Source of the DNA: Pascua guehoae
Taxonomy: Eukaryota; Basidiomycota; Tremellomycetes; Trichosporonales; Trichosporonaceae
Reading direction: 5' to 3'
DNA length: 64,000 nucleotides
Assembly: GCA_001600415.1 (NCBI GenBank)
Contig: BCJX01000003.1
Coordinates: 2,666,761 to 2,730,760 of the forward strand
Part shown: positions 23,201 to 38,330 of the stretch, in pieces
Numbering within the stretch: the stretch's first letter is position 1
Layout of the letters: every line of letters starts with the position of its first letter
Notes under the pieces: model-generated
The model's database searches: none
What the model saw: only the letters and a program-made list of their open reading frames with translations
What the model was told of the DNA's origin: nothing
Position numbers and translations under genes: made by a program

Positions 23201-23352
23201 TGGGCCACCATTAGCGAACCGGCGTGCGAGGATGCAGATGCAGGCACCTACTGCTCTGCACAGTACTTACACTTGATCTTTCGCTTCTTGCATGGCAAGC
23301 AGTTGCGCATCTGACGGGGACCCATCAGGGCACCCAGCTGGTCGTGGTCCAT
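20298..23352 (-). CDS. Zn2Cys6 fungal transcription factor with fungal_trans domain
   Basis: Fourteen exons assemble in frame to about 754 residues: 23271-23352, 23182-23199, 22422-23065, 22184-22369, 22005-22128, 21775-21948, 21618-21721, 21465-21568, 21324-21411, 21040-21261, 20909-20991, 20794-20855, 20604-20740, 20298-20534. The zinc cluster CLPCKKRKIKC then DRRIPCGPC and an eight-residue loop to the sixth Cys is split over the first three exons; the second is an 18-nt micro-exon encoding part of the C3-C4 loop. Downstream are a dimerisation-like heptad helix (about residues 85-105), CLHYPTFIRQ and GSAIKIAQNLGLNR with RRLWW, hallmarks of the fungal_trans middle homology domain. Lies next to the salicylate-hydroxylase-like gene and is the best candidate regulator of that group, which is inference from position. 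Confidence 0.9.
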
Positions 23353-24330
23353 GGTGACAAACGGTCAGAGCGGCGCCGAATGTAGGACGAGGTTTGAGAA
23401 ATGGTCAAGATGGTAGAGCAGTGCTAGCAGTGGTCGCAAGCCAGCTTTGTTTTGGCTATGCATGGGCCGGCATCGGAGTTGCTTGCCAATGACGACCCTA
23501 GGGCTGGCTGCCGGCTGGCTCTTGTTGGAATCGACCGGGTACCCACCAACAGCTGACAGCTCAACTGGCAACTGGCCAACTGGGGCACCTGACATGGAAC
23601 AGTCGAGTCGCACCCCACCCCAGGCGGCTGCAGCCTGGTGGCCCTGGCCGCATTCGAGTAGCCGTGGCGTCCAGGCGTCTGGGTGTCCTGCCCTGTAAAG
23701 AGTTGAGGGGCCCTTTGGCCCGCGGCCAGCGGCCAGTCAACTGTTGCTGTTGCCCCAACCCGCCAGGCACCGGCAAACCATGGCACACTCAACTACTCCA
23801 GTGTACGGCCTCCGATCCGTTGACACCATCTCATCGCCGACGCCGACATGACAACGGGCCCGCGAGGGGCCCCCCGGAGCACCAATGCACAATTACCACC
23901 GCCGTCTAGTCTGTACATGTCCACAGCAGCCATACCTGGGTTGTGCTGCCTCGGTCGGGGGTGGCATGGATCGAACGCGCCAACCACGTGTTCCACTCAG
24001 TACCTCGCGGTCTGGCAACCGTCATGTTTTTCCATTGACCTCATGACCCAAAGTGTCACCCATTAGCTGGCGCGGGCGGGGGCTTGCGCTTGTCAACAAA
24101 GCTTGGCTTTGTCACTTTGAATCCAAGTTTGCACCAACCCAAGCCGTTTCACTCATTGACTGAAAACCCAATGCAGAAGAACCTCTATAGAGACTACGGT
24201 TGACCCGCTCGGGACCTCGTGCGCGTCCATACCTCGAGCCTCTACCTCACTTCTGTCCCCGCTATGCCCTCCTTCGCTTATCCTACAAACAGATCGGGCG
24301 CCAGGTGAGCCATGAGCCGGAAATCCCCCC
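23353..24330. promoter_or_regulatory. Regulator promoter / hydroxylase 3' flank
   Basis: 978 bp with no supported gene. It contains the upstream region of the minus-strand regulator; no individual site is assigned. Confidence 0.45.
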
Positions 24331-26153
24331 CTAAGGGCTACCGTTGGGGTTGGCGTTGGGGAAGAGGTGGCCAAACAGCTTGGCCTCCTTGGAAATGTGG
24401 GCGTGCATGTCGTACTCGTTCATCTCGTTGACCTAGGGGTGTTGTCAGCACACCGATTCCTCAGGATACGCGGGGGTACACTCACAGTGAGCTTGCCGTC
24501 CTTGGCGGCAAGAGCTGCCTCGGGGGCGGTAAGGCTGGTGAAGCCAAGGCGCTCGTTCAGGTTCTCAGTCGCGCGAGCGCTCGCAGCCTGCACGCGCGTC
24601 GCACGGGGCTTGCGAATGTGCTCGTAAAAGTCGAGTCCGGCCTGGACATTGTTCGTAAAGCCGTAGTCGCGGGAGAAGATGATGCCAAGCGCGGCAGCGT
24701 CCTCAAGCGCCGTGCACGCACCCTGCGACTGGTGCGGCATCATGGGGTGCGCCGCGTCACCAAGAAGGCAGGCCCTGCCCTTGTGCCAGTACTGCAAAGA
24801 GTTAGCGACCTGGGAGAACTCGAAGAGCGAGGCAGAAAACTTACAGGGTACGGCTGGTGCACATACAGGCGCCAGGGCATGCGGTCAATAGAGTTGCGAA
24901 TGAGGTCGGCGCACTGGGGGTCGAGGCGCGAGTACAGACCGGCCATAATGTCAGAGACAGGCACCTCGGCGAACTGGAAGCCCTCCTGGGTGTGGTTTGT
25001 GAGCTCGGTGGGCATCTGGGAAGAGTCAGCAAACATCGTAGCCAGATACCAAAAAAGGACTGACAAAGCAGTAGAAAGACACAACGTCACCACCAGAGCA
25101 GGGGCTCATGACAATCTTGTAGTAACGGCTGAGATCGCCCTTCTCGAAACCACCCCAGAACTGGATGGCCGGGTCGACAGCGTCGGGCATGAGACCGAGA
25201 CGCTCAATGTCCTCGCGCTTGACGTTGCACCTGTAGCAGGTCTGGTTGGCCGAGCGCATCTGAGGGATAACACCAATCTCGCGGCGGAGAACCGACTAGG
25301 GTGTCAGCAAGGCAAGCAGCTACCCAATGAGAGACAGAACTCACGCGGATACCGTCAGAGCCAATGATGAGGTCGGCCTGGACAACCTCGCCGTTCTCAA
25401 AGGTGACAACGCCGTTCTCGTAGTCGAGCGACTTGGCAATGTGGTCGACAACAACACTGCACGGCTCGCCAGCGCCTTCGGGAGAGATGGCAGTGTTCAG
25501 GAGCATCTCGTGCATGTCGACGCGGTGGAACATGTAGTAAGGCTACGAGTGTTAGGAACTGTCTGCATGTGCGGTGCTGATCCGGCCACTCACAATTCCC
25601 CAGTCGTCCTCGTAGTGGTCAAGGTTGTACTGGTTAAGAATCTTGCCGCTGTCCCAGTCACGCATGACGAGCTTCATGAGCTTGACGGGCTTGCCCGACT
25701 CAATGTCGACACCCCACTCCTTGAGCCACTGTGACTGGTCAGATATGTCGTATGAAGGGGTCATGTCAACGCCAAGCACACTCACCTGGCCACCGTTTGC
25801 AGCACACGAGATCGAAGCACCGACCTCGACCTTGAAGTCGCGACGCTCGTAGATAGACACTGTCCAGTGTAAGCAATGGGTTCGTTGCGGTACGTGGCTC
25901 TGCATAACCAAGTGCATTAGAACTCACCCTTGTGGCCAGCGCGGCGCAGGGCAACGGCTGCTGCGACTCCACCAAGGCCGCCGCCAACAACTGTGACTGT
26001 CAGCTCGGGAACGAAAACAAACAAAGAGACGCGTCAGGCGTTGATGTCCTTCGGCGCACGGACCGGCCTGTGGCGGAGAAGTCACTCACCGGCCACACGA
26101 AGCTGCTTGAAGGGGACGTTGGAGCCCGAGTTGTTCTGAGTTGGAATGGTCAT
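24331..26153 (-). CDS. FAD-dependent monooxygenase, salicylate hydroxylase-like
   Basis: Nine exons (26090-26153, 25928-25996, 25786-25859, 25594-25734, 25345-25542, 25065-25295, 24845-25015, 24486-24791, 24331-24432) give about 451 residues. Group A flavoprotein hydroxylase signatures are present in order: the Rossmann GxGxxG in VTVVGGGLGGVAAAVALR (residues about 22-40), the DG motif DLIIGSDGIRSVLR, and the GD motif CLLGDAAHPMMPHQSQGA. Members convert salicylate to catechol with NAD(P)H and O2, releasing CO2; related enzymes take other hydroxybenzoates, so the exact substrate is inferred from the neighbour. It is divergent from a salicylate decarboxylase across a 963-bp shared promoter. All eight introns are short (about 51-93 nt) and in phase. 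Confidence 0.87.
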
Positions 26154-28169
<2,016 letters not shown>

Positions 28170-29541
28170 GGAGCGTCTTGTATCTACATACATATCCCGG
28201 ATGTACAGAGGGTTTTTCGTTGCACTACTGCTTCTCCTCCCACTCTACGTAACCAAGACGCACAATTTACCGAGGCGTTAGATAATCTAGGGTTGGGTAT
28301 GTGATAAAATAACAGATACGCACGCTTCCCACCTAGAGGCAGAAACCAGTACAGCATTGTTAGCTTGGCCCCACAATCCTCGTTAGATATCCACAACCAC
28401 AGAAGCTTTATGCTCATGCATGTCCAGATGCCGTTGACCAATGGCCCGTATCCAATTCTACACCTCACGTTTGATTTCCGAGATCCAATATTTGCACTTT
28501 ATCTTGATTTCCGAGATTATTAATCCTTGGCGTTCATTGGTATATACCTTCGATACCATCCCTACTCGAGGACTACCAAATGTCCTGTCCCCTTTCTGCC
28601 AAGCTCGAAGAAGAGCAGAGGCGCCATCGGAAAGAATCCAGACTGCCACTTTGGGTTTGGGCGCATGCGACGTTGAGCTTGGACAACCTCTGGTTCAACC
28701 CAATCGCACAATATGCATCTCCTGCATGCTATGCTCTGCACCTTCTGTTCGGAACCTTGGAAGCGCGCGGCTGTATAAACAGCCACGCTCAATGTGGCTG
28801 CCGCAATGATCTCTGACCGCCCTCATATGAGTAGGGCAAGTTGGTCACCTGACATCTGCTGCGGCCCTTCCTGTGCTCGTGTGCGCGAACTCGACTTCTT
28901 CCATGCGCGCTCGATTGAGAGAACAGGGAATGAAGCGTGGCTGAACCGGCAATAGTGGTAAGTCATAATTCCATGAACAACCGAAATCCGTCAACCATGT
29001 TCGAGATGGTCAACTAAACACCGCATTGTATCCGTGTTCCCCCTTCTTCTCCACTGTGCGCATCATCTAACTAGGAAAAGCGAGCAAGTGTACTCTACAG
29101 ATTCTGTGCTATCCATACCTATCAATTGCGTATACTATGCGCGCGTGTACCACAGCATTGGAGGATCTCGGTGGACATGCCGACATTGTGAAGTGGGCAA
29201 CCACAGTAGACATCGAGTGGCGGTGTGGCATGGCCTTGTTCCGGAGATGCCCGTGACCGTTTAGGGGCACTACCATTGGGCAACACCGGAAGGCGGAGCC
29301 CGGAAACGGCGCGGCACCGCGGCTCTCCCGCTTCGATAGTGGCATTTGTTACCCAGCACTTCGGTAGCTCCGACATGTTCGCTATCACAGTTGTAACAAG
29401 TAACCGAGCATGGACGAGCTAAATAGTACATATTGGTGACTAACATTCTTCAGTGACTCACTTGCTCTTTATCGAACGCTCGTTCGCCACTCATTTCCCC
29501 TCCAACCTTTTTTTCCATTTTGGCTCCACCACTACTTTTCA
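28170..29541. other. Intergenic, decarboxylase to transporter
   Basis: 1.37 kb without a supported gene. TTTTTTTCCA and CT-rich sequence precede the transporter start. A GC-rich, hairpin-prone patch lies at about 29270-29340. Confidence 0.4.
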
Positions 29542-31378
29542 ATGACAGCAAATCGTTCCCACGACCGTGTGGCCACGCCCGTATTGGAGAGCTCCCATTT
29601 GGAGAAGGATGTGCCAATGCACGTGGATGATCCCGAAAAGTCGGGAGAGTGCGAGGTCAACCTCGAAGAGGCGGCTGAGCGGGGCCATGCGGTGACGGAT
29701 CAAGCGGGTAAGTCGAACAGTTTGTGGGCTGTTACTAAATATCAGGCAATGTGCTCGTCCGGTTTGATCCTAAAGAAGAGGCACGCTTGGTTCGGAAGAT
29801 CGACCTGTTCGTTGTTCCCACAGTGGCGATGCTTTACCTCTTTTGTTTTATCGACGTGAGTATCACAAAAAGCCTCGACTTTCGAGGCACGAGCGGGGCT
29901 GTGGCTAACTGAACAGCGAGCAAATATTGGCAATGCCCGTATTGCTGGCCTTGAGAAGGACCTCAACCTCAAGGGCAACCAGTATAACATCCTTCTCACC
30001 GCTTTCTACGTCCCCTATATCGTCTTCGAAATCCCCTCAAACCTGTGCTGCAAATACTTCACACCTGCGCGATGGATCCCTTTCATCTCGTTTGGATTCG
30101 GGGTGAGTCGACTTGGCATCACATACCCCTTTGAGCCCCGCTGACGGTGATTCAGCTCATGTCTATGGCGACCGCCTTCGTGCCCAACTTTGGCAGCGCC
30201 ATTGCTGTGCGTTTCCTCCTCGGCGTGTTCGAAGCAGGCGTCCTGCCAGGCATTGCATACTACCTTTCGCGGTGGTACCGAAAGTCGGAACTCATCTTTC
30301 GTCTCGCGCTCTACCTCTGCACAGCGCCACTTGCCGGCGCGTTTGGCGGATTGTTGGCGTCTGGCATTCTGAAACTCAACGCAATCGGCAGCGTGCGCTC
30401 CTGGGAAACGCTATTTCTCGTGGAGGGGCTCATAACGATGGGCCTCGCACTTATCGCCTTCTTCACCATGACAGATCACCCAGCTACGGCACGGTGGCTT
30501 ACGAAGGAGCAAAAGGCTCTTGCCATTGCCCGCGTCAAGTCGGAGAACGTCGGTACCACAGAGGTGCTCGACAAGTTTGACTCGACCAAGATTATTCGTG
30601 GCATTGTCAACCCCAACACTTTGGCGGTCTCCTGGATCTTCCTCTTCGTCAATATTACCGTGCAAGGAATTGCATTCTTCACGCCCACGGTCATTGCCAC
30701 CATTTACCCAACCGCCTCGACCATCAGGAAACAGCTTTACACGGTTCCCCCGTACATCGTTGGTACGGTTGTCAACCTCATTATTCCTTTCATCTCGTGG
30801 AAAATCGACAGGCGCCTGCCGTTCTTCATTTTCGGTGCGATACTAGCCATGATCGGCTATGCCATCCTCGTCGCTACAACCAACACCAGTGCCCGGTATG
30901 GCGCTGTGTTTTTGGTCGTCAGCGGGGCGTTCCCCTTTGGGTCCCTCTGCAATGCCCAGGTTGCGATCAATATTCTTTCAGACACGGGTCGTTCATCCGG
31001 AATTGGAATGAACGTTATGATTGGCGTGAGTAACACCAAGAGGCGCATACCTGGACACCAGAGCCCACTGACACGGCGCAGAATTTGGGCGGCCTTATTA
31101 GCACATGGTCCTTTATGCCCTTCGACGGCCCCAATTACCCGTGGGTGAAAGCACTAAGCCTCCGAATATTCTCTGCTAACATGGATAGGATTGGCAACGG
31201 TCTCAACCTCGCAGGAAACGGCATCATCCTCTTTACGAGTATTGGGCTGCTGTTCTGGCTGAAGCGGGACAATCGTCGGCGCGACGGTATCGATGCCGTT
31301 GCCAAGCTGGACGGCCTATCGCAGCAGGACATTCAAGACCTCGACTGGAAGCACCCTGGGTTTAGGTGGTATCTGTAA
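29542..31378 (+). CDS. MFS transporter, DAL5/allantoate-permease (anion:cation symporter) family
   Basis: Exons 29542-29707, 29746-29855, 29917-30102, 30156-31025, 31082-31140 and 31189-31378 give about 526 residues. The soluble acidic N-terminus is followed by RKIDLFVVPTVAMLYLFCFIDRANIGNARIAG (first span; key residues D, D-R-x-N-I-G-N-A), typical of this family. Then come LTAFYVPYIVFEIPSN, RFLLGVFEAGVLPG, YLSRWYRKSE and a central cytoplasmic loop with DHP. Twelve hydrophobic spans are visible. Relatives import allantoate, nicotinate, pantothenate and aromatic acids. Lying in the same direction beyond salicylate decarboxylase, it is a candidate carboxylate importer for that pathway; this substrate is inferred from position only. 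Confidence 0.9.
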
Positions 31379-33961
31379 TGGACAACATTTGATCTCGTCA
31401 ACTGTTAAAGGCTGTACAGTCGTGTACTGTACATGTTATATGGCGCTGCCATAGGGCCAAGGTACTCTGACTTAATATGTTACACCGTTGCTGTTTTTTG
31501 TACACTACTGCAACTTGATAACATGGGGAGACAGTTCAAGCAGGTGACGCAACAGCCCTGCGGTGCTTCCGCCAGTGCCAAACACAGTGGTTCCAAGCTC
31601 GTTCGCGGCAGTCCTCACTAGAGCAGGAGGGAGCGTTTCCTACTGGTGTTCGATGAGCAGCGTCAACAGTGTTGGGGGAGTGAGCTGCAAGGAGACGTCC
31701 AAGGATTTTATCGGCATTGCGGCCCTTACGTGATTGCAGGTTGCCAGACCAGGGCGGAGGACTGAGCCCGCTTGAGCGTCTGCATCGATCGGGAATACTG
31801 TAGTGATTGTCCCAATGTAGAGGAGTACAAAGACACAGGCAAAGGACACGGACCTCGTCCACTAAGGGACGCGAAGAATGCATTGCAAACGACCAAGTGA
31901 CATGGCGCCACTTTTGACCAGGCCACACCGCATATAGCTTTCCTGTCTTCGTATGTTAAGGCTTCTGCCTGTCGCTCCCATACGACCTCCAGTATGAACA
32001 CCACTTCAACATGTCTTCATCACTGCGTTCGCTCTGAGGTGATGTTTTTTTTCCTACAACTTGGAGCTGGGGGGAAATGGGCGTTAGAGAAGAGGGGAAA
32101 TCAGATGGAAGTCCGCTTCGGCCGCCTGCGATTGCCATACTCTCACATGGGCAATCATCCACGGTAGCCACTCTGGGCTACAGGGTACTGTGCTGTTAGG
32201 GATGCGTGCATCTGGGCTTTCTTGTTGTAGGCACCGATCTCTCCAAACAGTAGGTTCCCTCCACATTTGCCTCGTTGGCTAATACTGTAGCAACAACCCT
32301 AGTACCATAACCGACGTTTCACAAGAGATGCAGCATGTGAACTTTGGGACGCGTCAAAACACGTCGGGACCCTAATGCTGGTGCTCACCACACTAACGCA
32401 GTCGCGGCTGTTCCCGATCGTGCGCATTCATGAGCCTGTGCGTCGAGTGGTGACAGACTGGACAGTCCCTTACTGACCAGATAACTCACACTCACTCAAG
32501 TCAGGGCTGGGTGTGTTCGCTGCAAGGTGTACGTATGTGTGTACGCGTATGACGAGGATGTGCAGCCACGAGGTTACCAATTGTTGTTAGCGGCAGCGTG
32601 CTCTCCATCCCTTTTGAGACCCATCGGAACGCTGCCGTAACGCCTCCAGCGGCGTACCATACCCACGGAACCAACACGAGTGTTCTGGTCGAGACTACGA
32701 CAGGGAAGAGTGTTCCCAAACGCCGTGCTGGAAGGACTGCCAGTTTGCGACTGGTCGTGGTTGGGACAGCAGCAGTGGCTAGTCGGTGAGTGAAGCTGCA
32801 GTCCAGGGTTGTGAGGGGAAGATGTTTACAATGTGGAGCATGCTTGACTCTTTCCAGGCCTAGACCCAGTCGTCCCTTCAGGCCTCGAGGCCGTTTGGAT
32901 GTTGTATTCCAGCAAAACAGGAAACATGGTAACATGGTTACCATCCAGGGTCAATGTGACGACCCAAAGACGTCAACGCGTCACCATGTCGACTCAGACA
33001 CGGCCGTGCCATGTTCAACTGACAGTTCCTGTGAGTGATTAACGTTCAATTCACCAAAAAAGGTCTCGGCCCCTATCGTTTCAGTGACACGCTTGTTCTT
33101 ACCTTTTCTGGTTTCAAGCGCCACGTCCGTGCATTTCAGGGTCCACTTCCTGACGGCGTCCGAACAGAGTTATTGCCACACAGAGCCAAATAAGTAAGTT
33201 GATACACTGGTACGCTGGGCAGCAGAACGCTGGAACCTTGTTGCGCTGCAGCAGCGTGCGAGCACCGCCCTCATTCCCACTGCAGTGCGCTGACACCTTG
33301 TTTGCCCCCGTTTGTACCCGTTTTAGCCCCTCCTGCGGGAAGGGCAGCTCATGGGCCCCAATCGGCCCTCAGGTTACAGGCCCTTTCAGGGTGCAGAATT
33401 GTCCCAGTGTGCCGCCAGCGTTCGCGTTTCAACTTTAAATAGCTTCCGCCGGATGACAATCACACAAGTACACGCCCCTCGTCCCAAGGCTGGTATGCCG
33501 CTTGTTGTAGGTAACCTTGCCTGCCGGCCTGCCTCCCTCCTCTTCTGCCGTCCGGGCTGGGCGGAAGCAGGCACACAGGTTCTGCTTATGGCATTGCGAT
33601 ACATGCGGTGCACGCACTGCAACCCTGTGTACCTGTATGTCCGAAACGGGCCACGGTCGACCTTACGACAGAAACACGCGTCTCCCCCTCCCTCACATTT
33701 CGCGGACGCTGTTGCATTAAATAGCAGCCCCCCCGACAACTTGTCCGTCCTCCTACTCTCAGTCTCTCATCCTTTTCGACATACCCATCCGTTGTTGGCT
33801 AGACGCCGTCAACACCCCCTCCCCACCTGCAGTAACAGTCGCTGTCCTCACCTTTCGTCGCCCACTCGGCAACCCACGCTCATTTGGTTCTTCTCCTTAT
33901 TCCCTCATCGTCTGAGGTCGCTGGCCGAATACCCAGACGCACAACACTAAGGAGTACCATC
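31379..33961. other. 2.6-kb gene-free stretch
   Basis: No frame on either strand carries a recognisable family or a clean splice model. TTTAAATAG (about 33434) and ATTAAATAG (about 33716) are TATA-like sites upstream of the DUF1996 gene. Confidence 0.4.
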
Positions 33962-36106
33962 ATGACCCCTATGAACACGCTTGTCGTAGCCCTTGCGGCC
34001 CTCGGTACGACCTACGCCTTTCCCAATGACTGGGTGAGCACGATTTTACGCTAGCCAGCCCTAGAGTTTCACTGACACTCGCTCAGGTTCTGACTGATGT
34101 CGCGCCCCTGGTCGCTGGCCGTATGGACCCCATTATCGATCCCGGCTCTCCAGCTGGGCACGTCCACCTCATCAGTGGTGCCTCCAACTTCCGTTCGGTT
34201 CTCAACACGCCGGAGGAGCAGCAAAACGCCGACTGCAGCTCCACCAACGTTCAGGCCGACAAGTCCAACTACTGGCAGCCAAGCGTCTACTTCATCAACC
34301 AGGACAACGAGTATGAGGCACTTGAGGCTTCTGCGCGCATCTACTACTTTGCCAAGGACACTGTGCCGTGGCCCCCTGGGATGCGAATCGTGTCGGGTTA
34401 CGCTTCTAAGCGCGTGCCTGACGCCAAGGTCGCCCAGGGCGTCTTGTGGTCCGCTACTCCCCCCGGTGGCTCTGAACGCGACAACGGGTTCTGGCTTCCC
34501 AATGGTACATCGTTCGCCGATGGCGTCCAGGCTGTCGGCGCAGGCGTTGCCTTCCCTTCGTGTGGATGGGCGAACCAGGTGAGTGTGACCGCATGAACAG
34601 CAGGAGGAATGGAAATTTACGCAATAGTCGCTGGACTCGGACGACCATTTCTCGCACCTCACTTGGCCGATCAACATGGGCGGGGGCCTCGTCTGGACAA
34701 ACAACGCGGCTGAGGAATGCCCTCCCTCACACCCTATCAAGTACCCGACCCTTTTCTACCAGGTTATCTATAACCTCAATGAAAGGCAGCAAAAGGTGTT
34801 CAGGCGCGGAAAGGACGAGATCAGCTTTATCTTGTCTAACGGAGACACGACTGGAGTGACCCTCCACGCCGATTTCGTGAATGGCTGGGACCCCGCGGTT
34901 CTCCAGGACGCCATCAACCATTGCACTGGCTCCAACCAGGTTGGCGAAAGCCCCGAACGGTGCTCCGCGTTTGCTCCTCACTCCAAGGCAAACAATGATC
35001 AATGCCGTTTCCAAGGCATGATTCCCGACGAGGAGATCGGATACAACAAGGCGCTCAAGAGCCTTCCGGGCTGCAACCCTCGCTGGGATCGCGACGGTGG
35101 TGACTCTAAGCCATCCGGTTGCTCCGGCTTCGTTCAACCGGGATGGACTCCTCCCAACGCTGTCTTCTCCGACTGGTTGGCTGGCAAGTCGGTCCCTATT
35201 GTTGTCAAGGGGCTCACCAAACCCCTCACTGTCAACGACCAGTTGGAGGCCGTCACAGGCGTCCGTGGATTCATTTCCTCCTGGCCCGTTGTTGGCGGAC
35301 CCCCGGACAAGTTCCCCTTCGGCAGCGGAGGCGCTCTCAACCCCGATGGCGTCAAGACTGCCACGCTGGAGGACATTGCCGACAACACCGACCTCAATAC
35401 CGCCAAGAACAAGATCGACATGATCAAGGGCCAGAAGGACAGCTCTGCCTGGAACGTGGACACCATCCAGGGGCCCCCGACTTCGGTCTACCGTACTCTG
35501 AGCAACCTGTACAGCGTCACGTTTACCATGTTGAACGGGGAAGTTAAAACCGCTCCCGAAGACATCAGGCTGTATCAGACTGCCAACCCTGAGGAGGGTA
35601 ACGGTGTGCCCAAGGCCAATGGAGGAGGCGCACCGCCGGTCGTCGTCACAACTGATTCCGCCTCCGCGTCGACAGCGGCCGCTTCAACCGCATCGGCCAG
35701 CAGCGGCGCCCAGCCTAGTGGGTCTGCGGGCGCTACGGCAAGCGGAACCCTGCCGAATATACTGGCTGTCGTTCCCACCGGCATCAGCGTCGCTGAGTTG
35801 GCTGTTGCCACGGACGACGCGTCGCCGTTGTCGGGTGCCGCTGTTTCCCTCTCTGCCTCGGCGTCTGCTACCTCGCCCATTGGCGCTGCGTCCTCTAGCA
35901 CCGGCGGTAGCTCGTCACTGCCGAACGCGGCCGTCCCACAAGTCGGCTCCGCATCGTACGGCGCGATGTCTGTTGCTGGGACCCCTGCTGGATCTTCCCC
36001 AACTACGTCCACTGGCACCGCGGCTGGTGTGGCAACGGGCGTTGCCGCCAAGCCGTCGGGTTCCATCAAGAAGTGCAACCGGCGCAGCCGCCGTTCGCGC
36101 CACTGA
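33962..36106 (+). CDS. Secreted DUF1996-domain protein with Ser/Ala/Thr-rich tail
   Basis: Exons 33962-34033, 34087-34578 and 34628-36106 give about 680 residues. A cleavable signal peptide (MNTLVVALAALGTTYAFP) leads into the DUF1996 region: RMDPIIDPGSPAGHVHLISGASNF (key features D-P-I-x-x-P-G and G-H-V-H), then NYWQPSVYF, YYFAKD, SHLTWPINMGGGLVWTN, HADFVNGWD and NQVGESPERC. Family members are widespread in fungi and extracellular or wall-associated; no enzymatic activity is established to my knowledge. The last 170 residues are Ser/Ala/Gly/Thr-rich, fitting heavy O-glycosylation, and the extreme end is basic (KKCNRRSRRSRH) with no GPI signal. It is the last clear host gene before the transposon block. 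Confidence 0.9.
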
Positions 36107-37079
36107 GCCTCAAAAACGACCAACCTCTTCCTCGTATTGTCCAACGACCTGGCGTCGTTTCAACTCTCTTCTCCATTTTCGTTAAATATACCACCCTGAT
36201 CCCCTTCTAAACGACTGCACGGGGTATCGTTCGGGAGACGACCATGTGCTGCCGCAGGCTGCCGACCCTGTAGCGTTCCTTGTAGTCGGTACACCATGCA
36301 GTCTTTGCCTTCTAGACTTGGTTCGAAGTGGTGTCGCGAGGTGTCGAGCGAGGAATGGAGCGATAGAGCGATGCACGTTGAATACAGTCTACCGAGACGA
36401 CCTATATACTGCGAGCGAGCGCACGAGCTGACGAGCGAGCGCGCACAGCTCGTTTGAGCTCGGGTCAACCAACACGAGGTGTACGGCATGTGCTACCTGT
36501 TGCAGACTGTCGGCCATGCAAGTCATCGTATGCTGTTGGACTCGTCCGCCCAAGTTCCCATGGTGTGTCACGTCGGTGCAGCACAGCGTTTGACTAGACC
36601 TTCCTGTAAACCCAGCGCCGTTGTGGGAACTCGAGCCTCGAACGCACGTCCGCGCTCGTTGCGTATGCACCCGAGCCGCCACACAGTCGCGGCCCACATT
36701 CCTTCTATGTATCCATCTCTTGTTGGAGGTGTTGTAATGAGTGATAGAGCGATGCATGAATCGAGCGTATCGCACGCGGACTGAAATAGCGTCAGGCGGC
36801 GGCTCGCACGGCGCGCGCGTGCGCCGAGGCTCGAGTCCCTACAACCCTACAACAGGAGGGACTCGAGCCTCGCATGCGCTCGTGGCGTCGCATGTACGCT
36901 CGAGCCGCCGCCGCACGCACTCTATCTACATGTACTCGCCCGCGCCCGCTCGTCCTATGCATCGCTCAGCTCACAACCAAAATTGCAAGACATCGTCATC
37001 AAACCATGAGAAGTAGAGCAGGACAAGTGAAGAGCAGGACAAGAGAAGCGGCGTTGCAGGAGTCACATTAAAGAGATAC
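36107..37079. repeat. Transition zone with diverged direct repeats
   Basis: No gene. Segments around 36628-36680 and 36850-36910 share CTCGAGCCTCG and CGAGCCGCC. Segments at about 36362 and 36742 share GATAGAGCGATGCA. This looks like old duplicated sequence at the edge of the transposon-rich block. Confidence 0.5.
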
Positions 37080-37256
37080 TGTCACGAGGCGAACGGTGGA
37101 GGCTTGGGAACCTAACACAAACCTAACACTGTGACTCTGTCTCAACCAGTAAGATGGCGTCAGACTCATGGGATTGATGACCTAAAGGAAGACGTTGGGG
37201 CCAGGGGGTTGCTGCGACACGCACATGGAGGGGACACGGAGGGACGAAAGGGATGG
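37080..37256 (+). repeat. Truncated LTR, TGTCA family (copy A)
   Basis: Matches the first ~175 bp of the LTRs at 39205 and 41257 (TGTCACGAG..., GGGGCCAGGGGGTTGCTGCG). It is cut off exactly where the element at 37257 begins. Confidence 0.85.
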
Positions 37257-38326
37257 TGTGGCAGTTTTTCCCTACCAGCACTATCGGGCAGCTGCTCTGA
37301 GAGGCACTTGGCCCTGCTTCTGCCTAGCCCCCTTCCCTCTCTGTCATTCGACTGCTAGTGGGAGGACCCCTGTGTGATGGAAGGTCCCACATGAGATGCT
37401 CACTTGACACACGTCGGGCCCCTTGCTTCTCATCGTTGATCGTCATTGGGCTCTGTGCGCTATGCCAGTTGATTTGCATCGGGGTCCCCATGTCCCTCCT
37501 TCAGCCGACGATGGCCCCTGTACGTGGCACTAGACAACTAATGTCAGGCTCCTCACTTCTTGCTGTCGACCGACAATGGGCTCCACATACGGCACTCCCC
37601 AACTTGCGTTGGGCCTCTCACTTCTCACCGTTGACCAACAACAGGCTCCATGCATGATGCTAGTGATCAACAATGGGCTCCATGCTTCTCACTGTTTACC
37701 AACAACTGGCTCCATGCACTACACTTGCCGACCTGCATGGGGTTCCTCATATCTCACTGTTGACTGACAATGGGCTCCATGCACTGTGCTTGTCGATCGA
37801 CAATGGGCTCCATGCGCGACATCACTGACTGATGTTGGGCTCCTTGTTTCTCGCTGTTGACTGAGAACAGGCTCCATGTGCTGTGCCTGTCGATCGACAA
37901 CAGGCTCCATGTGCTGCGCTCGTCGATCGACAATGGGCTCCATGCACGACACTCACCAACTGACATTGGGCACCTCATTTCTTGCCGTTGACCAACAATG
38001 GGCTCCACATGCAGCACTCGCTGACTTGCATTGGGCCCCTCACTTTTTTTGCCATTGACCGACAATGGGCCCCATGTGCAATGCTAGCAATAGACAATGG
38101 GCTCCGTGCAGCTCACTGTTGGCTGATGACAGGCTCCATGCACAGTGCTCATCGATCAACAACAGGCTCTGTGCATGCACTTGCTGACTTGAGTCAGGCT
38201 CCTTGGGAATGATGCATGAACAACACAAAACTCCAGTGTCGCTTCTAGTTATTACTATGGATAGTCTGGTGAATCTAACTTTCAATGCTAGGAGATTAGC
38301 AGAGAGGGCAAGAAATTACCACCACA
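37257..38326. mobile_element. Solo LTR-like element, TGTGGCAG...ACCACCACA family, with minisatellite core
   Basis: 1070 bp starting TG and ending CA, flanked by the exact 4-bp duplication ATGG (37253-37256 and 38327-38330). Its two ends match those of the 610-bp element at 61511-62120. The middle (about 37550-38210) is an irregular array built on CAATGGGCTCCATG and CAACAGGCTCCATG units, which accounts for the length difference. No coding capacity. Confidence 0.85.
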
Positions 38327-38330
38327 ATGG

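Noticed and set aside
28170..33961. tRNA or other structured RNA genes in the large intergenic gaps
   Set aside because: I found no A-box/B-box pairing or cloverleaf by eye; a covariance-model scan would be needed to exclude them.
37550..38210. Possible CRISPR-like array
   Set aside because: Unit lengths are irregular, spacers are not unique, the host is a eukaryote and the array lies within an LTR; it is a minisatellite.
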